This document shows positions 15,702-24,871 of a stretch of DNA of 64,000 bases, one piece after another. Source of the stretch: Anaerocolumna chitinilytica. GTDB lineage: Bacteria; Bacillota; Clostridia; Lachnospirales; Lachnospiraceae. The stretch spans positions 1,740,001 to 1,804,000 of the forward strand of contig NZ_AP023368.1 of assembly GCF_014218355.1 (NCBI RefSeq), read 5' to 3'. How positions within the stretch are numbered: the first letter of the stretch is position 1; every line of letters starts with the position of its first letter. Position numbers and translations under genes: made by a program. The notes under the pieces were generated by a model. The model did no database searches. It saw only the letters and a program-made list of their open reading frames with translations, and was not told the origin of the DNA.

Positions 15702-16388
15702 TTGGCAACAATTTTGAAGTGGTGGAAAAACTATGCCGCTATCGTAATGTTACTGGTAATGGTAATCGGTTTAAAATATCCTATGATCATGTTAGTTTTT
15801 TTTATCTGCATGATTGGTCCTTCCTTAACAGGTTTTTTTACAGGTAGATTCTGGTGCGGCAACATATGCCCCATCGGTATTTTTTTTGATAATGTATTAA
15901 TAAAAATAAGTAATCATCAGAAAGCACCGAAATTTTTTAAATCCAAATGGATTCGTATCATATTTACTACCCTGATGATGTCCATGTTTAGTTTTGAAAT
16001 CTTCTATTCATTCGGTAAACCGGTAATGATGGGAATGGTTTTTTATGAGATGATATTAGAGGCTGTGATTACCGGCACTTTTCTATCTGTTATTTATCAT
16101 AACAGAGTATGGTGTCACTTCTGTCCCATGGGGAGTACCGGAGCTTTTGTTACTTATCTTAGTAACAGGAAAAAGGTCTTAAATGTATCAGAACAATGTT
16201 CCAAATGCAGAAAATGCGAAGAAAGTTGTCCAATGGGACTGGCACCTCATGAATATCAAGGGACGAAGCTAAGCTCTTACAATTGTATCCAATGTGGTGT
16301 TTGTGTAAAGTCTTGCCCGAATGAAAGAATAGGATACCAGGATAACATAAAGCCCGTAGAAAAAAATAGTATTGATGTTGGGGTTTAA
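15702..16388 (+). CDS. Membrane 4Fe-4S polyferredoxin (CcoG/NapH-like)
   Basis: This 228-aa protein starts at TTG 15702, with AAGGAG 9 bases upstream. It has about four TM segments. Two membrane-adjacent CxxxCP motifs are present (WCGNICPIG and WCHFCPMG), the NapH/CcoG signature. Two 4Fe-4S ferredoxin motifs lie at the C-terminus (CSKCRKCEESCP and CIQCGVCVKSCP). CcoG is known to reduce Cu(II) to Cu(I) during copper delivery, and NapH-type proteins pass electrons from the quinone pool. In this locus, upstream of copA, a copper-reducing role is a reasonable inference. It lacks the C-terminal periplasmic domain of CcoG. Confidence 0.85.
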   Translation: MATILKWWKNYAAIVMLLVMVIGLKYPMIMLVFFICMIGPSLTGFFTGRFWCGNICPIGIFFDNVLIKISNHQKAPKFFKSKWIRIIFTTLMMSMFSFEIFYSFGKPVMMGMVFYEMILEAVITGTFLSVIYHNRVWCHFCPMGSTGAFVTYLSNRKKVLNVSEQCSKCRKCEESCPMGLAPHEYQGTKLSSYNCIQCGVCVKSCPNERIGYQDNIKPVEKNSIDVGV

Positions 16389-16466
16389 GGTTATTAGATC
16401 GGTTTTATTGAATTTAGATCCCGTTTAATAGATAAGTCAGTGAAAATAAAAATTATTTATTTGGTC

Positions 16467-16524
16467 TTGACAAACAAAAGATTTGACAATATACTTTTAT
16501 TATACCCCACGGGGGTGGGGTGGT
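16467..16524 (+). promoter_or_regulatory. copA promoter with CsoR-type operator
   Basis: TTGACA (16467-16472), a 17-base spacer and TATACT (16490-16495) form a near-consensus sigma-A promoter. It is followed by TATACCCCACGGGGGTGGGG (16501-16520), a G/C-tract dyad like CsoR copper-repressor operators (TACCC...GGGGTA). The operator overlaps the expected start site, as in known csoR-copZA promoters. No csoR gene is in this window. Confidence 0.75.
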
Positions 16525-16555
16525 CTCATGTCGAAATAACTAAAGGAGGAGAAAC

Positions 16556-19000
16556 ATGGAAAATAAGTCCATTCAAATACAGGGGATGACTTGTGCATCC
16601 TGTGCAAAGACAGTTGAAAAGGCCACAAAAAAGCTGGAAGGTGTCTTTGAAGCTAATGTTAATTTTGCAACTGAAAAATTGAATATCAGTTTTGATGAAG
16701 CGATGATTTCCGTAGGAGATATTCAGTCTGCTGTTGAAAAAGCCGGATATAAGGCATTATCTGATTCTGTAAGCAAAACTTTTAAGATTCAGGGAATGAC
16801 CTGTGCTTCTTGCGCTAAAACAATAGAAAGAGTAACTGGGAAGATAGAAGGGGTAGCAGAAGCAAATGTTAATTTTGCAACTGAAAAATTAAACATAAGC
16901 TATGATCCTGCTAAAGTGAAAATTTCCGATATCAAAAGTGCCATTGTGAAAGCCGGATATAAGGTAATTGATGATGAAGTTGCTGTTGACGCTGACAAGG
17001 AGAGAAAAGAAAGGGAAAGAAAAGTATTATGGAGAAGATTTGTTATCTCGGCCATATTTACATTACCGCTTTTATATATGGCAATGGGTCATATGCTTAT
17101 GTTTCCTCTTCCTGGTGTTGTGCATCCAGAAATGAATCCTCTGAATTTTGCTTTAGTGCAGCTTATGTTAGTAATTCCTTCGATAATTGCCGGATATAAA
17201 TTCTATACAGTCGGCTTTTCCGCTTTATTTAGAAGAAGCCCTAATATGGATTCCCTGATAGCAATCGGTACGTCGGCAGCATTGTTATATGGTATATATG
17301 CAATCGTACAGATTAGTGGTGGTAATAAAGAGTATGTCGATGATCTGTATTTTGAAGCAGCAGGTGTAATCATAACACTCATTATGTTGGGTAAATATCT
17401 GGAAACAGTTACAAAAGGCAAAACCTCGGAAGCGATTAAAAAACTGATGGGTCTTGCTCCTAAAACAGCTATTGTAATCAAAGACGGTAAAGAGGAAGAA
17501 ATTCCTATCGATGAAGTAGAAGTAGGAGATATTATCTTAGTAAAACCCGGAGAAAAGATGCCGGTAGACGGGGTGGTCGTTGAGGGAACCACATCTGTTG
17601 ATGAATCCATGCTGACCGGCGAAAGTATCCCGGTAGAAAAAAATCCCGGTAATAATATCATTGGTGCAAGTATTAATAAAAATGGAAGTATAAAATATAG
17701 AGCTACAAAAGTTGGAAAAGATACAGCCCTGGCTCAAATTATTAAATTGGTTGAGGATGCCCAAGGTTCAAAAGCACCCATTGCCAAGATGGCAGATATT
17801 ATTTCCGGTTACTTTGTACCGATTGTTATCTTATTGTCGTTAATCTCATCCTTATCCTGGTATTTTTTTGGAGGAGAATCCGTAGTATTTGCCGTTACAA
17901 TTTTTATTTCGGTTCTCGTAATTGCCTGCCCCTGTGCTCTAGGGCTTGCTACTCCTACGGCAATCATGGTTGGAACAGGAAAGGGTGCAGAACACGGTGT
18001 CTTGATCAAGAGTGGTGTTGCTTTGGAGACTACCCATAAAATACAAACCATTGTTTTTGATAAGACTGGTACCATTACAGAGGGTAAGCCTAAAGTAACA
18101 GATATTGTTACAAATGATATTACACAGGATGAATTATTACAATTGGCAGCATCCGCTGAAAAGGGCTCAGAACACCCTCTGGGAGAAGCTATTGTGAAAG
18201 GAGCGGAGGAGAGAGGATTAGCGTTTATAAAACCGGATTCTTTTAAGGCAATACCTGGTCATGGTATAGAAGTAACGATTGATAATAAGAATGTATTGGC
18301 AGGAAACCAGAAACTTATGAAGGAACGTAATATTTCTTTAGAAAAACTGGAAGCCACTTCAGATATATTAGCCAGCGAAGGTAAAACTCCAATGTATATA
18401 GCAATTGATAATAAGATTGCCGGTATCATAGCTGTTGCTGATACAGTTAAAACAAATAGTAAAAAAGCCATTGACAGCTTGCATCGTATGGGTATTGAAG
18501 TTGCTATGATAACCGGAGATAATAAAAGGACTGCAGAAGCAATTGCACAGCAGGTAGGTATTGACCGTATACTGGCAGAAGTCTTGCCACAGGACAAAGC
18601 AAATGAAGTAAAAAAACTGCAGGCTGAAGGAAAAAAAGTAGCTATGGTAGGTGACGGTATCAATGATGCGCCGGCATTAGCACAGGCAGATATCGGTATC
18701 GCAATTGGTTCGGGAACTGACGTAGCCATGGAATCAGCAGACATCGTATTAATGAGAAGCGATTTAATGGATGTTCCGACAGCAATACAACTTTCCAAGA
18801 GTACCATTCGTAATATTAAGCAGAATTTATTCTGGGCATTTGGCTATAATACTTTGGGAATACCGGTAGCAATGGGGCTTCTTCATTTATTTGGAGGACC
18901 GTTACTGAATCCTATGATTGCTGCAGCGGCTATGAGTCTTAGTTCGGTATCCGTTTTGTCTAATGCTTTAAGGTTAAAGGCATTTAAACCAATTCAATAA
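16556..19000 (+). CDS. copA: Cu(I)-exporting P1B-type ATPase
   Basis: This 814-aa protein has two N-terminal heavy-metal-binding domains, each with GMTCASC (Cys 13/16 and about 83/86). Eight TM helices are expected. The metal-site motif CPC lies at about 458. The phosphorylation motif DKTGT (Asp about 502), the HP locus SEHPLGEA and the hinge GDGINDAPAL (about 699) follow. CPC with double CxxC domains is diagnostic of CopA-class Cu(I) export. The two HMA domains are nearly identical over ANVNFATEKLNIS, also at DNA level, suggesting recent duplication or gene conversion. It is transcribed from a CsoR-type promoter with the chaperone gene 27 bases downstream. Confidence 0.97.
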   Translation: MENKSIQIQGMTCASCAKTVEKATKKLEGVFEANVNFATEKLNISFDEAMISVGDIQSAVEKAGYKALSDSVSKTFKIQGMTCASCAKTIERVTGKIEGVAEANVNFATEKLNISYDPAKVKISDIKSAIVKAGYKVIDDEVAVDADKERKERERKVLWRRFVISAIFTLPLLYMAMGHMLMFPLPGVVHPEMNPLNFALVQLMLVIPSIIAGYKFYTVGFSALFRRSPNMDSLIAIGTSAALLYGIYAIVQISGGNKEYVDDLYFEAAGVIITLIMLGKYLETVTKGKTSEAIKKLMGLAPKTAIVIKDGKEEEIPIDEVEVGDIILVKPGEKMPVDGVVVEGTTSVDESMLTGESIPVEKNPGNNIIGASINKNGSIKYRATKVGKDTALAQIIKLVEDAQGSKAPIAKMADIISGYFVPIVILLSLISSLSWYFFGGESVVFAVTIFISVLVIACPCALGLATPTAIMVGTGKGAEHGVLIKSGVALETTHKIQTIVFDKTGTITEGKPKVTDIVTNDITQDELLQLAASAEKGSEHPLGEAIVKGAEERGLAFIKPDSFKAIPGHGIEVTIDNKNVLAGNQKLMKERNISLEKLEATSDILASEGKTPMYIAIDNKIAGIIAVADTVKTNSKKAIDSLHRMGIEVAMITGDNKRTAEAIAQQVGIDRILAEVLPQDKANEVKKLQAEGKKVAMVGDGINDAPALAQADIGIAIGSGTDVAMESADIVLMRSDLMDVPTAIQLSKSTIRNIKQNLFWAFGYNTLGIPVAMGLLHLFGGPLLNPMIAAAAMSLSSVSVLSNALRLKAFKPIQ

Positions 19001-19027
19001 ATGTGAAAAAATAAGGAGGTACACAGA

Positions 19028-19243
19028 ATGATTAAGAAAATAACGATTGATGGTATGAGTTGTGAGCACTGTGTAAATCATGTTACAGAGGCTTTAAAAG
19101 AACTTAACGGTGTTGTAAAAGTAGAAGTTAGTTTAGCTTCCAATAATGCAATCATTGAGACATCCCAGGATGTTAAAGATGGGGATATCAAATCTTCCAT
19201 TGATGAAGCAGGATATGAGGTTACAGGAATAGACGTTTTATAA
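19028..19243 (+). CDS. copZ: CopZ-like copper chaperone
   Basis: This 71-aa single HMA domain has MSCEHC near residue 10-15 (metal site MxCxxC), VTEALKELNGV and the typical C-terminal DEAGYEV. The start is ATG 19028 with AAGGAGG. It lies 27 bases after copA and before a terminator, so it is co-transcribed. CopZ-type proteins carry Cu(I) to CopA and to CsoR. The His in CEHC is common among Gram-positive CopZ variants. Confidence 0.92.
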   Translation: MIKKITIDGMSCEHCVNHVTEALKELNGVVKVEVSLASNNAIIETSQDVKDGDIKSSIDEAGYEVTGIDVL

Positions 19244-19286
19244 TATAAATCTAATTTGGTTGCTAATAAAAATATAGTAAAGATTG

Positions 19287-19336
19287 TTGGAAGAACTATT
19301 ATGTTTTCAAAGAATAGTGGTTCTTCCAATTTTTTA
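19287..19336 (+). terminator. Rho-independent terminator
   Basis: TTGGAAGAAC-(T)ATT pairs with AATAGTGGTTCTTCCAA, followed by six T. It ends copA-copZ and marks the right side of the copper locus. Confidence 0.85.
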
Positions 19337-19572
19337 ATTTAAAGGGAAATTCATCATATGAGATAAAAGCCTGACCCAGCAAGATATCATTTTGATGTAT
19401 GGAATTGTGTTGCAAATTAATTAATTATTTCAGTTAATGGACGAAGAATAAACATATATCCTACATACTAAAATTCTATAATTATATCGAATCAAGATAA
19501 TAAATATCATTAATATAAAAAGAAAAATGATACGATAGATATTTTTCATCAAAATATGAAGGAGGAATTAGG

Positions 19573-19788
19573 GTGAAAGCCAGGAGTTTGAAAATACATC
19601 AAACGAATATGTACTGTCAAAAATGTTTTAATAATGCAATTATTGCGATTTCTGCGATCGATAATATTAAGTCACTTGATATTGATATGGTGAATAAAAA
19701 TATAAATATTATTTATAAAGATAGTACTTTAGATAATGAAAGAATACGTAATATGATTAATAAAGCTATAACAACGGGACACCTATAA
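19573..19788 (+). CDS. Divergent HMA-like small protein
   Basis: This 71-aa protein starts at GTG 19573 behind GGAGGA. It has MYCQKCFNNAI, an MxCxxC site at about residues 13-18, and overall length and secondary-structure pattern like a heavy-metal-associated domain. The rest is diverged and very Asn/Ile/Lys-rich. It stands alone in AT-rich DNA between the copper locus and accessory genes. It could be a metal chaperone or a decaying HMA copy. Confidence 0.6.
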   Translation: MKARSLKIHQTNMYCQKCFNNAIIAISAIDNIKSLDIDMVNKNINIIYKDSTLDNERIRNMINKAITTGHL

Positions 19789-19959
19789 TTAATAAAAATA
19801 GTAATATGGATTGATTTATTGAAATGGTTTCTGGAAAATCAATTTTTACTGTTAATGAAGCAATACAATTGCTTTTGAATAAATAGCTAAATATATAATG
19901 GTATAAATAATTATTTAAATGATTTATATAAATAAAATCATATTCAAGGAGAAAATGCC

Positions 19960-20577
19960 ATGGATATTAATGAAAAAATAAAAAGAAGATATAATCGGAT
20001 AGCAAGTGTTTACGACATTTTTGAACAGCCGATGGAACTTATGTTATTTAAGAAATGGAGAACTGAGGTTTTAAGTTCATTAAATGGAAAATGCCTGGAA
20101 GTTGGTGTAGGTACTGGAAAAAATATTCCATTTTATCCGGATGGCATAGATATGACAGCCATTGATTTTAGTGAAAAAATGCTTGAAAAGGCAAAAGATA
20201 AGGCTAATGTATTGAAAAAAAATATAGAATTTTTTCATATGGATGTTCAAAATATGGATTTTAAGGATAATACATTTGATAATGTATTTACTACTTGTGT
20301 ATTTTGTTCGGTACCAGACCCGGTTAAGGGGTTGATGGAGATAAAGAGAGTATGCAAACCAGATGGAAAAATTATTATGATTGAACATGTCAGGAGTGAG
20401 ATAAAAGTAATTGGCCTAATAATGGATGTACTTAATCCGATTACTGTTAATCTCTATGGTGCTAATATTAACAGGAAAACAGTGGACAATGTTAGAAAGG
20501 CAGGGTTTGTAAAAGTTAAAATTACGAATCTCGCTGGAGACATAGTTAAAAAAATTGAAATTAGTAATATGAAATAA
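19960..20577 (+). CDS. Class I SAM-dependent methyltransferase
   Basis: This 205-aa protein has motif I LEVGVGTGKNIPFYP (about residues 46-60), the acidic residue of motif II in MTAIDFSEKMLEKA, motif III DVQNMDFKDNTFDNVFTTCVF, and GKIIMIEHVRSE. It belongs to the UbiE/Methyltransf_11 group. Substrate is unknown. UbiE-like enzymes with a similar start (YDIFEQPMELMLFKKWR) include phospholipid N-methyltransferase-like proteins. The start has AAGGAGAAA. No operon partner is seen. Confidence 0.8.
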   Translation: MDINEKIKRRYNRIASVYDIFEQPMELMLFKKWRTEVLSSLNGKCLEVGVGTGKNIPFYPDGIDMTAIDFSEKMLEKAKDKANVLKKNIEFFHMDVQNMDFKDNTFDNVFTTCVFCSVPDPVKGLMEIKRVCKPDGKIIMIEHVRSEIKVIGLIMDVLNPITVNLYGANINRKTVDNVRKAGFVKVKITNLAGDIVKKIEISNMK

Positions 20578-20854
20578 AAATCTATTGTGTTACTTTTGTA
20601 TTACAATAAAATTGTACTTCTAGGTCAAACTAAACGAAATCAAAGTTGGTTACTTTGAATTTATTTATCAAAGAGCTAAAGTTATCTATTACATTATATA
20701 AATGATAAATAGCACTTTTATATATAGGATCTGAACTCGTTGTAGTATGGGAATATAATTGGGGACATGTTCAATTTGGTGATTTATTACTGAAAGTTGC
20801 GTAATCTAAATTATCTATTATTTAAATAAAAATAAAAATTAATATGGGGTTAGA

Positions 20855-21178
20855 ATGAGAGAAAAATTAACTGATGCAGAGCTAAATATCATGAATGTGC
20901 TCTGGAAGCATAATGGTAGATTATCTGCCGCAAGAATATTCGATGAAATTGTGTGTCAAACCGGATGGCATCGTAACACTGTGTATACACACATTAATAA
21001 GTGCATTAAAAGGGGAGCAATAGAAAGATATGGAACCAGATTTATGTGCAAAGCACTAGTAAATCGTGAAGAAGTCCAGAAAAGGGAAATTTCTGATTTA
21101 GTTATAAAATTGTTTGAAGGGTCATATGAAAATTTTATTGTGACTGCAGTCAAAGCTCAAAAATCCTTTGCTAAATAA
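20855..21178 (+). CDS. BlaI/MecI-family transcriptional repressor
   Basis: This 107-aa protein matches BlaI/MecI/CopY winged-helix proteins: LTDAELNIMNVLWKH at the start, TGWHRNTVYTHINKCIKRGAIER in the recognition region and a short dimerisation tail. It lacks the CxCxxxxCxC metal tail of CopY, so it is not an obvious copper repressor. It also has no BlaR-type peptidase partner nearby. The ribosome-binding site is weak (GGGGTT). The target is unknown. Confidence 0.82.
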   Translation: MREKLTDAELNIMNVLWKHNGRLSAARIFDEIVCQTGWHRNTVYTHINKCIKRGAIERYGTRFMCKALVNREEVQKREISDLVIKLFEGSYENFIVTAVKAQKSFAK

Positions 21179-21477
21179 AGAAAGAGATGCAATGAGGGAA
21201 GAAAATGGAGATGAAATAAAAAATAGTTTTATAGTTAATACTAATAAAGGCATTTTAGATAAATTAAGTATATGTATGCATTGCTAAAAATCTGTGATAC
21301 GGCATCATAATATTATAACAATATTAATAGTTAATAAGTAAAATATAGGTACATCCATCTAATAAGTAATTCTTATATAGATAACGGCTATACACTTAGT
21401 TGTTAGCCAAGTTTCAGTAAAAATCATTAGTACCACAGCATCTAAATGTATAGTAACGATAATATGAAAGGAGACGT

Positions 21478-21510
21478 ATGGTTATTGTTTTAATTAATCA
21501 TACATGTTAA
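21478..21510 (+). CDS. Ten-codon leader peptide upstream of the lipoprotein gene
   Basis: ATG 21478 follows AAAGGAG, the only good ribosome-binding site in this leader. It encodes MVIVLINHTC and stops at 21510, one base before the lipoprotein ATG at 21512. This arrangement would make lipoprotein translation depend on termination-reinitiation. It could also be chance. Confidence 0.4.
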   Translation: MVIVLINHTC

Positions 21511-21511
21511 T

Positions 21512-22186
21512 ATGAAAAATAAAATAGTTGTATTCGTCTTTGTACTCTTAATGATGAGTTTTCTTGTTTCTTGCCAACAACGTAAAAATGAGGATAAAGT
21601 GATAGTTTCTTCGTTTAAAGACTTATTAGACACTATACCAGAAAACGTTAAAGCAGATGACATATATGGTGGTTGGGCACTGACCGCACCAGATGGTGAT
21701 GAAAGATTTATTTGGAGCAAAGATTACAGTAAAAGTCCATATCATGATGTGTTGATAGAATTTGACTCAAAACCTTTTGTAGATGCTGGACTTGTTATAA
21801 GTAAATTGCCAACGAACATTGTACTTAATAATAAAATAATGGTCGGTGTAAAACTAAGTAATGAAAAACTAACATACAATGGTGAGGCAACTCCTTTAGA
21901 CTCATTTAAAAAATTCATTGAAATAAAACCAAATCAGATAGTATATCATTCTGAATTAGATCATTATGGAGTTAACCTAGAAAACGGTAATATATTCAGT
22001 TGGGCTAAAAATATGCTTAATAATGATTCTGATATTCAGTTTTTGTTAGATCCCCAAATGTTAATTGATGCCGGAGTTGACCCCATGAAAGTAACAGGCT
22101 GGGAATATAAAAAAAATACAGTCATAGATTCAAACGGTACTAAGACTGATATTTATAAGTTCATAAAAAGTTTTAATCTTAAATGA
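21512..22186 (+). CDS. Putative lipoprotein of unknown function
   Basis: This 224-aa protein has a signal peptide with a lipobox (LMMSFLVSC, Cys at about 21), so it is probably a membrane-attached extracellular lipoprotein. The mature part is mixed alpha/beta without recognisable motifs. It contains two similar segments, (F/L)VDAGLVISKLP and MLIDAGVDPMKVTGWEYKK. No known family recognised. A strong hairpin follows at 22222. Confidence 0.7.
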   Translation: MKNKIVVFVFVLLMMSFLVSCQQRKNEDKVIVSSFKDLLDTIPENVKADDIYGGWALTAPDGDERFIWSKDYSKSPYHDVLIEFDSKPFVDAGLVISKLPTNIVLNNKIMVGVKLSNEKLTYNGEATPLDSFKKFIEIKPNQIVYHSELDHYGVNLENGNIFSWAKNMLNNDSDIQFLLDPQMLIDAGVDPMKVTGWEYKKNTVIDSNGTKTDIYKFIKSFNLK

Positions 22187-22221
22187 GTACGTTTCTGATA
22201 ATATTGTTCAGTTTAGTGTGG

Positions 22222-22261
22222 TTTGGGGAGTAGTATAGAGAACTCTACTACTTTCCCCAAA
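22222..22261 (+). terminator. Long hairpin without T-run
   Basis: TTTGGGGA-GTAGTATAGAG pairs with CTCTACTAC-TTTCCCCAAA across a 2-base loop, with small bulges. It lies just after the lipoprotein gene. The missing T-run makes termination uncertain; an mRNA 3' end or processing element is possible. Confidence 0.5.
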
Positions 22262-22427
22262 ATGCCTCATCAAAAAATGAAAATATGACTTACTACTCAC
22301 GAAATAATTTTATGGGTTCTATTTAAAAATATAATGGAGGTATGGTTTTAATTATATATTTATCGTCGCCAGCTCTGTGTTAGGTTTAACACCACTGAAA
22401 GAATAACCAAATCGGCTTCAATTAACT

Positions 22428-23162
22428 ATAGGGAAAGGTGGGGTAGGGAAGACCACTGTGGCTTGTGGGCTGGCAGAAAAAGGAGTAAAAGTTCATCTAG
22501 CTACAACAGATCCGGTAGCTCATTTGAAATATGTTATGAAAGAAAACTCTTTGATAACTATGAGTCATAAAGATGAGCAGGCAGAGCTGATTAAGTATCA
22601 GAGTGAAGTCCTGGAAAAAGCAAGAAAAGTTATGTCAGAAGAAGATATCGCTTATGTAGAAGAGGATCTTCGCTCACCTTGTACGCAGGAAATTGCTGTA
22701 TTTAGGGCTTTTGACAGATAGTAGAAAAAGCTGAAAATGAGACGGTAATTATCGATACAGCACCAACTGGCCATACATTACTATTATTGGATTCAACACA
22801 AAGCTATCATCGAGAAATTGAACGAACACGAGGTGATATTCCGGAATCTGTTGAAAAGCTATTGCCAAGACTTTGTAATTCAGATGAAACAGAAGTTATA
22901 ATCGTTACTTTAGCTGAGCAACACCTATTTATGAAGCCCTAAGACTAGAAGAAGATCTAAATCGTGCTAACATAGCGGTGAACTGGTGGATTATTAATGC
23001 ATCATTTTATTATACTAACACGTCAAATGAAATGCTGTTAGCAAAAGCAGAGCATGAGGTAGAATGGATTAAACGCATTGATAATTATACAAAAGGTAAA
23101 TTTGCAGCTATTGATTGGAAGTCAACTGAAGTTAATGAAAGCCAATAGTGTCATTTTATAAA
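22428..23162 (+). pseudogene. Frameshifted duplicate of the ArsA C-terminal half
   Basis: This stretch is nearly identical to 43672-44426, the second ATPase half of the intact arsA. It keeps the P-loop (GKGGVGKT) but has a 12-base deletion just after it, a one-base deletion in the codon for A-Q after VFRAF (about 22712) and another near 22918. These break the frame twice, and there is no start codon or first half. The homology continues past the stop to about 23288, including the terminator-like hairpin. It is a non-functional partial duplication, in the same orientation as the intact gene 21 kb away. Confidence 0.93.
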
Positions 23163-23192
23163 CTAAGTAAATTAATAAAGCTGATAATGAAT

Positions 23193-23227
23193 GACCGCAT
23201 TCTCTATTTAATGTGGTCTTTTGTTTT
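23193..23227 (+). terminator. Terminator-like hairpin (duplicated with the arsA relic)
   Basis: GACCGCATT and AATGTGGTC pair with a G-T mismatch and are followed by TTTTGTTTT. The same element follows the intact arsA at 44461. Confidence 0.7.
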
Positions 23228-23648
23228 AGAGTCTATTTTTATCTTATGCAGTTGTTTTAATAGGCGTTATATTTTCAATATAATTGTGCAGGAAAGAAGA
23301 TTTTTATGTTTACATTAAATAAATACCTAAAGTCTATTCTGATTTACTAGATTTAATATACATAATATTTCAAAACTAGACAGAAAATAGTAATTAGTGC
23401 TATAATATGGTAGGAAATATATACTATAGTGAATACATATTGTTTATTATTTTCTTAAACCGCGAAATACTAAAATGATTTTATTAATTTTCAATTATAT
23501 TTTGGTTGATAAAAACTGTTCTTATTATAACAATAATGGGTAGTTGAATAAGGAGTACAAATATCCATAATATGCTTCCCGGAACATAGATATAATTATG
23601 AAGTCAAAACAAGTGGAGTATATAATGCTACTAAAAGGAGATAAGACG
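23228..23648. other. Intergenic, no gene seen
   Basis: AT-rich DNA. The first 60 bases still match the sequence after arsA (to about 23288). After that I see no coding frame, repeat or confident promoter. Confidence 0.6.
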
Positions 23649-24716
23649 ATGAAAGCAAGTATATTTCGTAAATTTATTCACGTTTTTGCAATTGTATCTA
23701 TAATAGGAATGGTAGGTTATTTCCTGCCAGCACCATCATCATATGCGAATACTATTTATCATGACTTTATATTTCCAATTGCAATAGGTTATATCTTGTC
23801 ATATGTTTTTTTTATAATGACAGTTTTAATACCGATAGAATATAGGAAACAAAGTGTAAGAAAAAATATAGATTTAACTGAATATGAAGTTTCAAATAAA
23901 TTATTTTCTGTTTTCAATATTATTTTTGATAACGTTATGTATCAAAAACAAATTAAGGCAGGGACTCTTATAAAAGAGGATATAAAACTTGCTTTGCAAA
24001 ATAAATGTTTACATAAGGAATATATTAAACCAGATGGGTATGCTGAAAAATTTATTGCTATCGGGGAAAAACTAGAAAATATTTCTAAGGAATTAGAGTC
24101 TTTGATTTCTCAAGTTTTGATAATTAATGAATTCCTCTCTGAAGATGAAATTAATATTTTCTTTAGTATTAGAAAGAAGCTATCTGTATATGATTTTTAT
24201 CTAGACAAAAAATTGTATTTTTCACCCTATGAAGCTAAACATCAAAACATATCATATATGAGCGATAATTACTATGAATTATATCTGTTATATGTAAGAG
24301 TTCAACAGATAGTATATAAAAACAACCTAAATATTAGGGATATATATTTTGATAAAATACAGTACTTATATTATTCAAAACAATTTGATAAAGTTATTGG
24401 CTTAATAAAGAAAGATTCAATCGTGTTACAATCTCAAGATAAAGTTTGGGTCCGCCAATATTATATGCTGGCAAAGTATCAAATTGGAGATAAAACGGAA
24501 GCATATAATATATTGATTTCATTATTACATGAAGATCTAGATATTGTTTCATGGAGAAGTATTTTTTTAGATATGTATGACGATGAAGTGAATACCATTT
24601 TATCTAATAATTGTAAAAAACAACTTATAAAAAAAATGTTTGATATGCTAGAGAATGAAAAACAAACATATGAATTATTTAGAAATTGCAATCAATACAT
24701 AATGGATAATTATTGA
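23649..24716 (+). CDS. Two-TM protein with large helical cytoplasmic domain, unknown
   Basis: ATG 23649 is chosen for AAGGAGATAAGACG immediately upstream (355 aa). Two hydrophobic segments (about 8-28 and 44-66) are followed by about 290 residues of mostly helical, Lys/Glu/Tyr-rich sequence. Its C-terminal part (residues about 230-340; YYSKQFDKVIGLIKKD, YYMLAKYQIGDKTEAYNIL) resembles TPR-like helical pairs. No family is recognised. It precedes the SEC-C and STAND genes and may belong to the same defence island, an inference from location only. Confidence 0.7.
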   Translation: MKASIFRKFIHVFAIVSIIGMVGYFLPAPSSYANTIYHDFIFPIAIGYILSYVFFIMTVLIPIEYRKQSVRKNIDLTEYEVSNKLFSVFNIIFDNVMYQKQIKAGTLIKEDIKLALQNKCLHKEYIKPDGYAEKFIAIGEKLENISKELESLISQVLIINEFLSEDEINIFFSIRKKLSVYDFYLDKKLYFSPYEAKHQNISYMSDNYYELYLLYVRVQQIVYKNNLNIRDIYFDKIQYLYYSKQFDKVIGLIKKDSIVLQSQDKVWVRQYYMLAKYQIGDKTEAYNILISLLHEDLDIVSWRSIFLDMYDDEVNTILSNNCKKQLIKKMFDMLENEKQTYELFRNCNQYIMDNY

Positions 24717-24871
24717 CAACCTTGTAGTAGATTTATATTTTAAATGTGGCCTGTATTCTACTGAATTTTCTTCTTATTATGCTTATTAAGTCATAAACAA
24801 TATAGATTAGGAATCTCGCTTATAATTGGAGTTATGTAAATATTTAGATTATATGAAAGCAGGAAAGAATC

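Noticed and set aside
15548..15847. 99-codon plus-strand frame
   Set aside because: It overlaps the 15328 gene end, a terminator and the start of the polyferredoxin gene, which has the better start and motifs.
17203..18807. Minus-strand frames inside copA
   Set aside because: Shadows of a well-supported P-type ATPase gene.
20855..21178. CopY copper repressor
   Set aside because: The helix-turn-helix fits BlaI/CopY, but the CxCxxxxCxC tail of CopY is absent.
22428..23162. Functional second arsA
   Set aside because: Two one-base deletions, no start codon and no N-terminal half.
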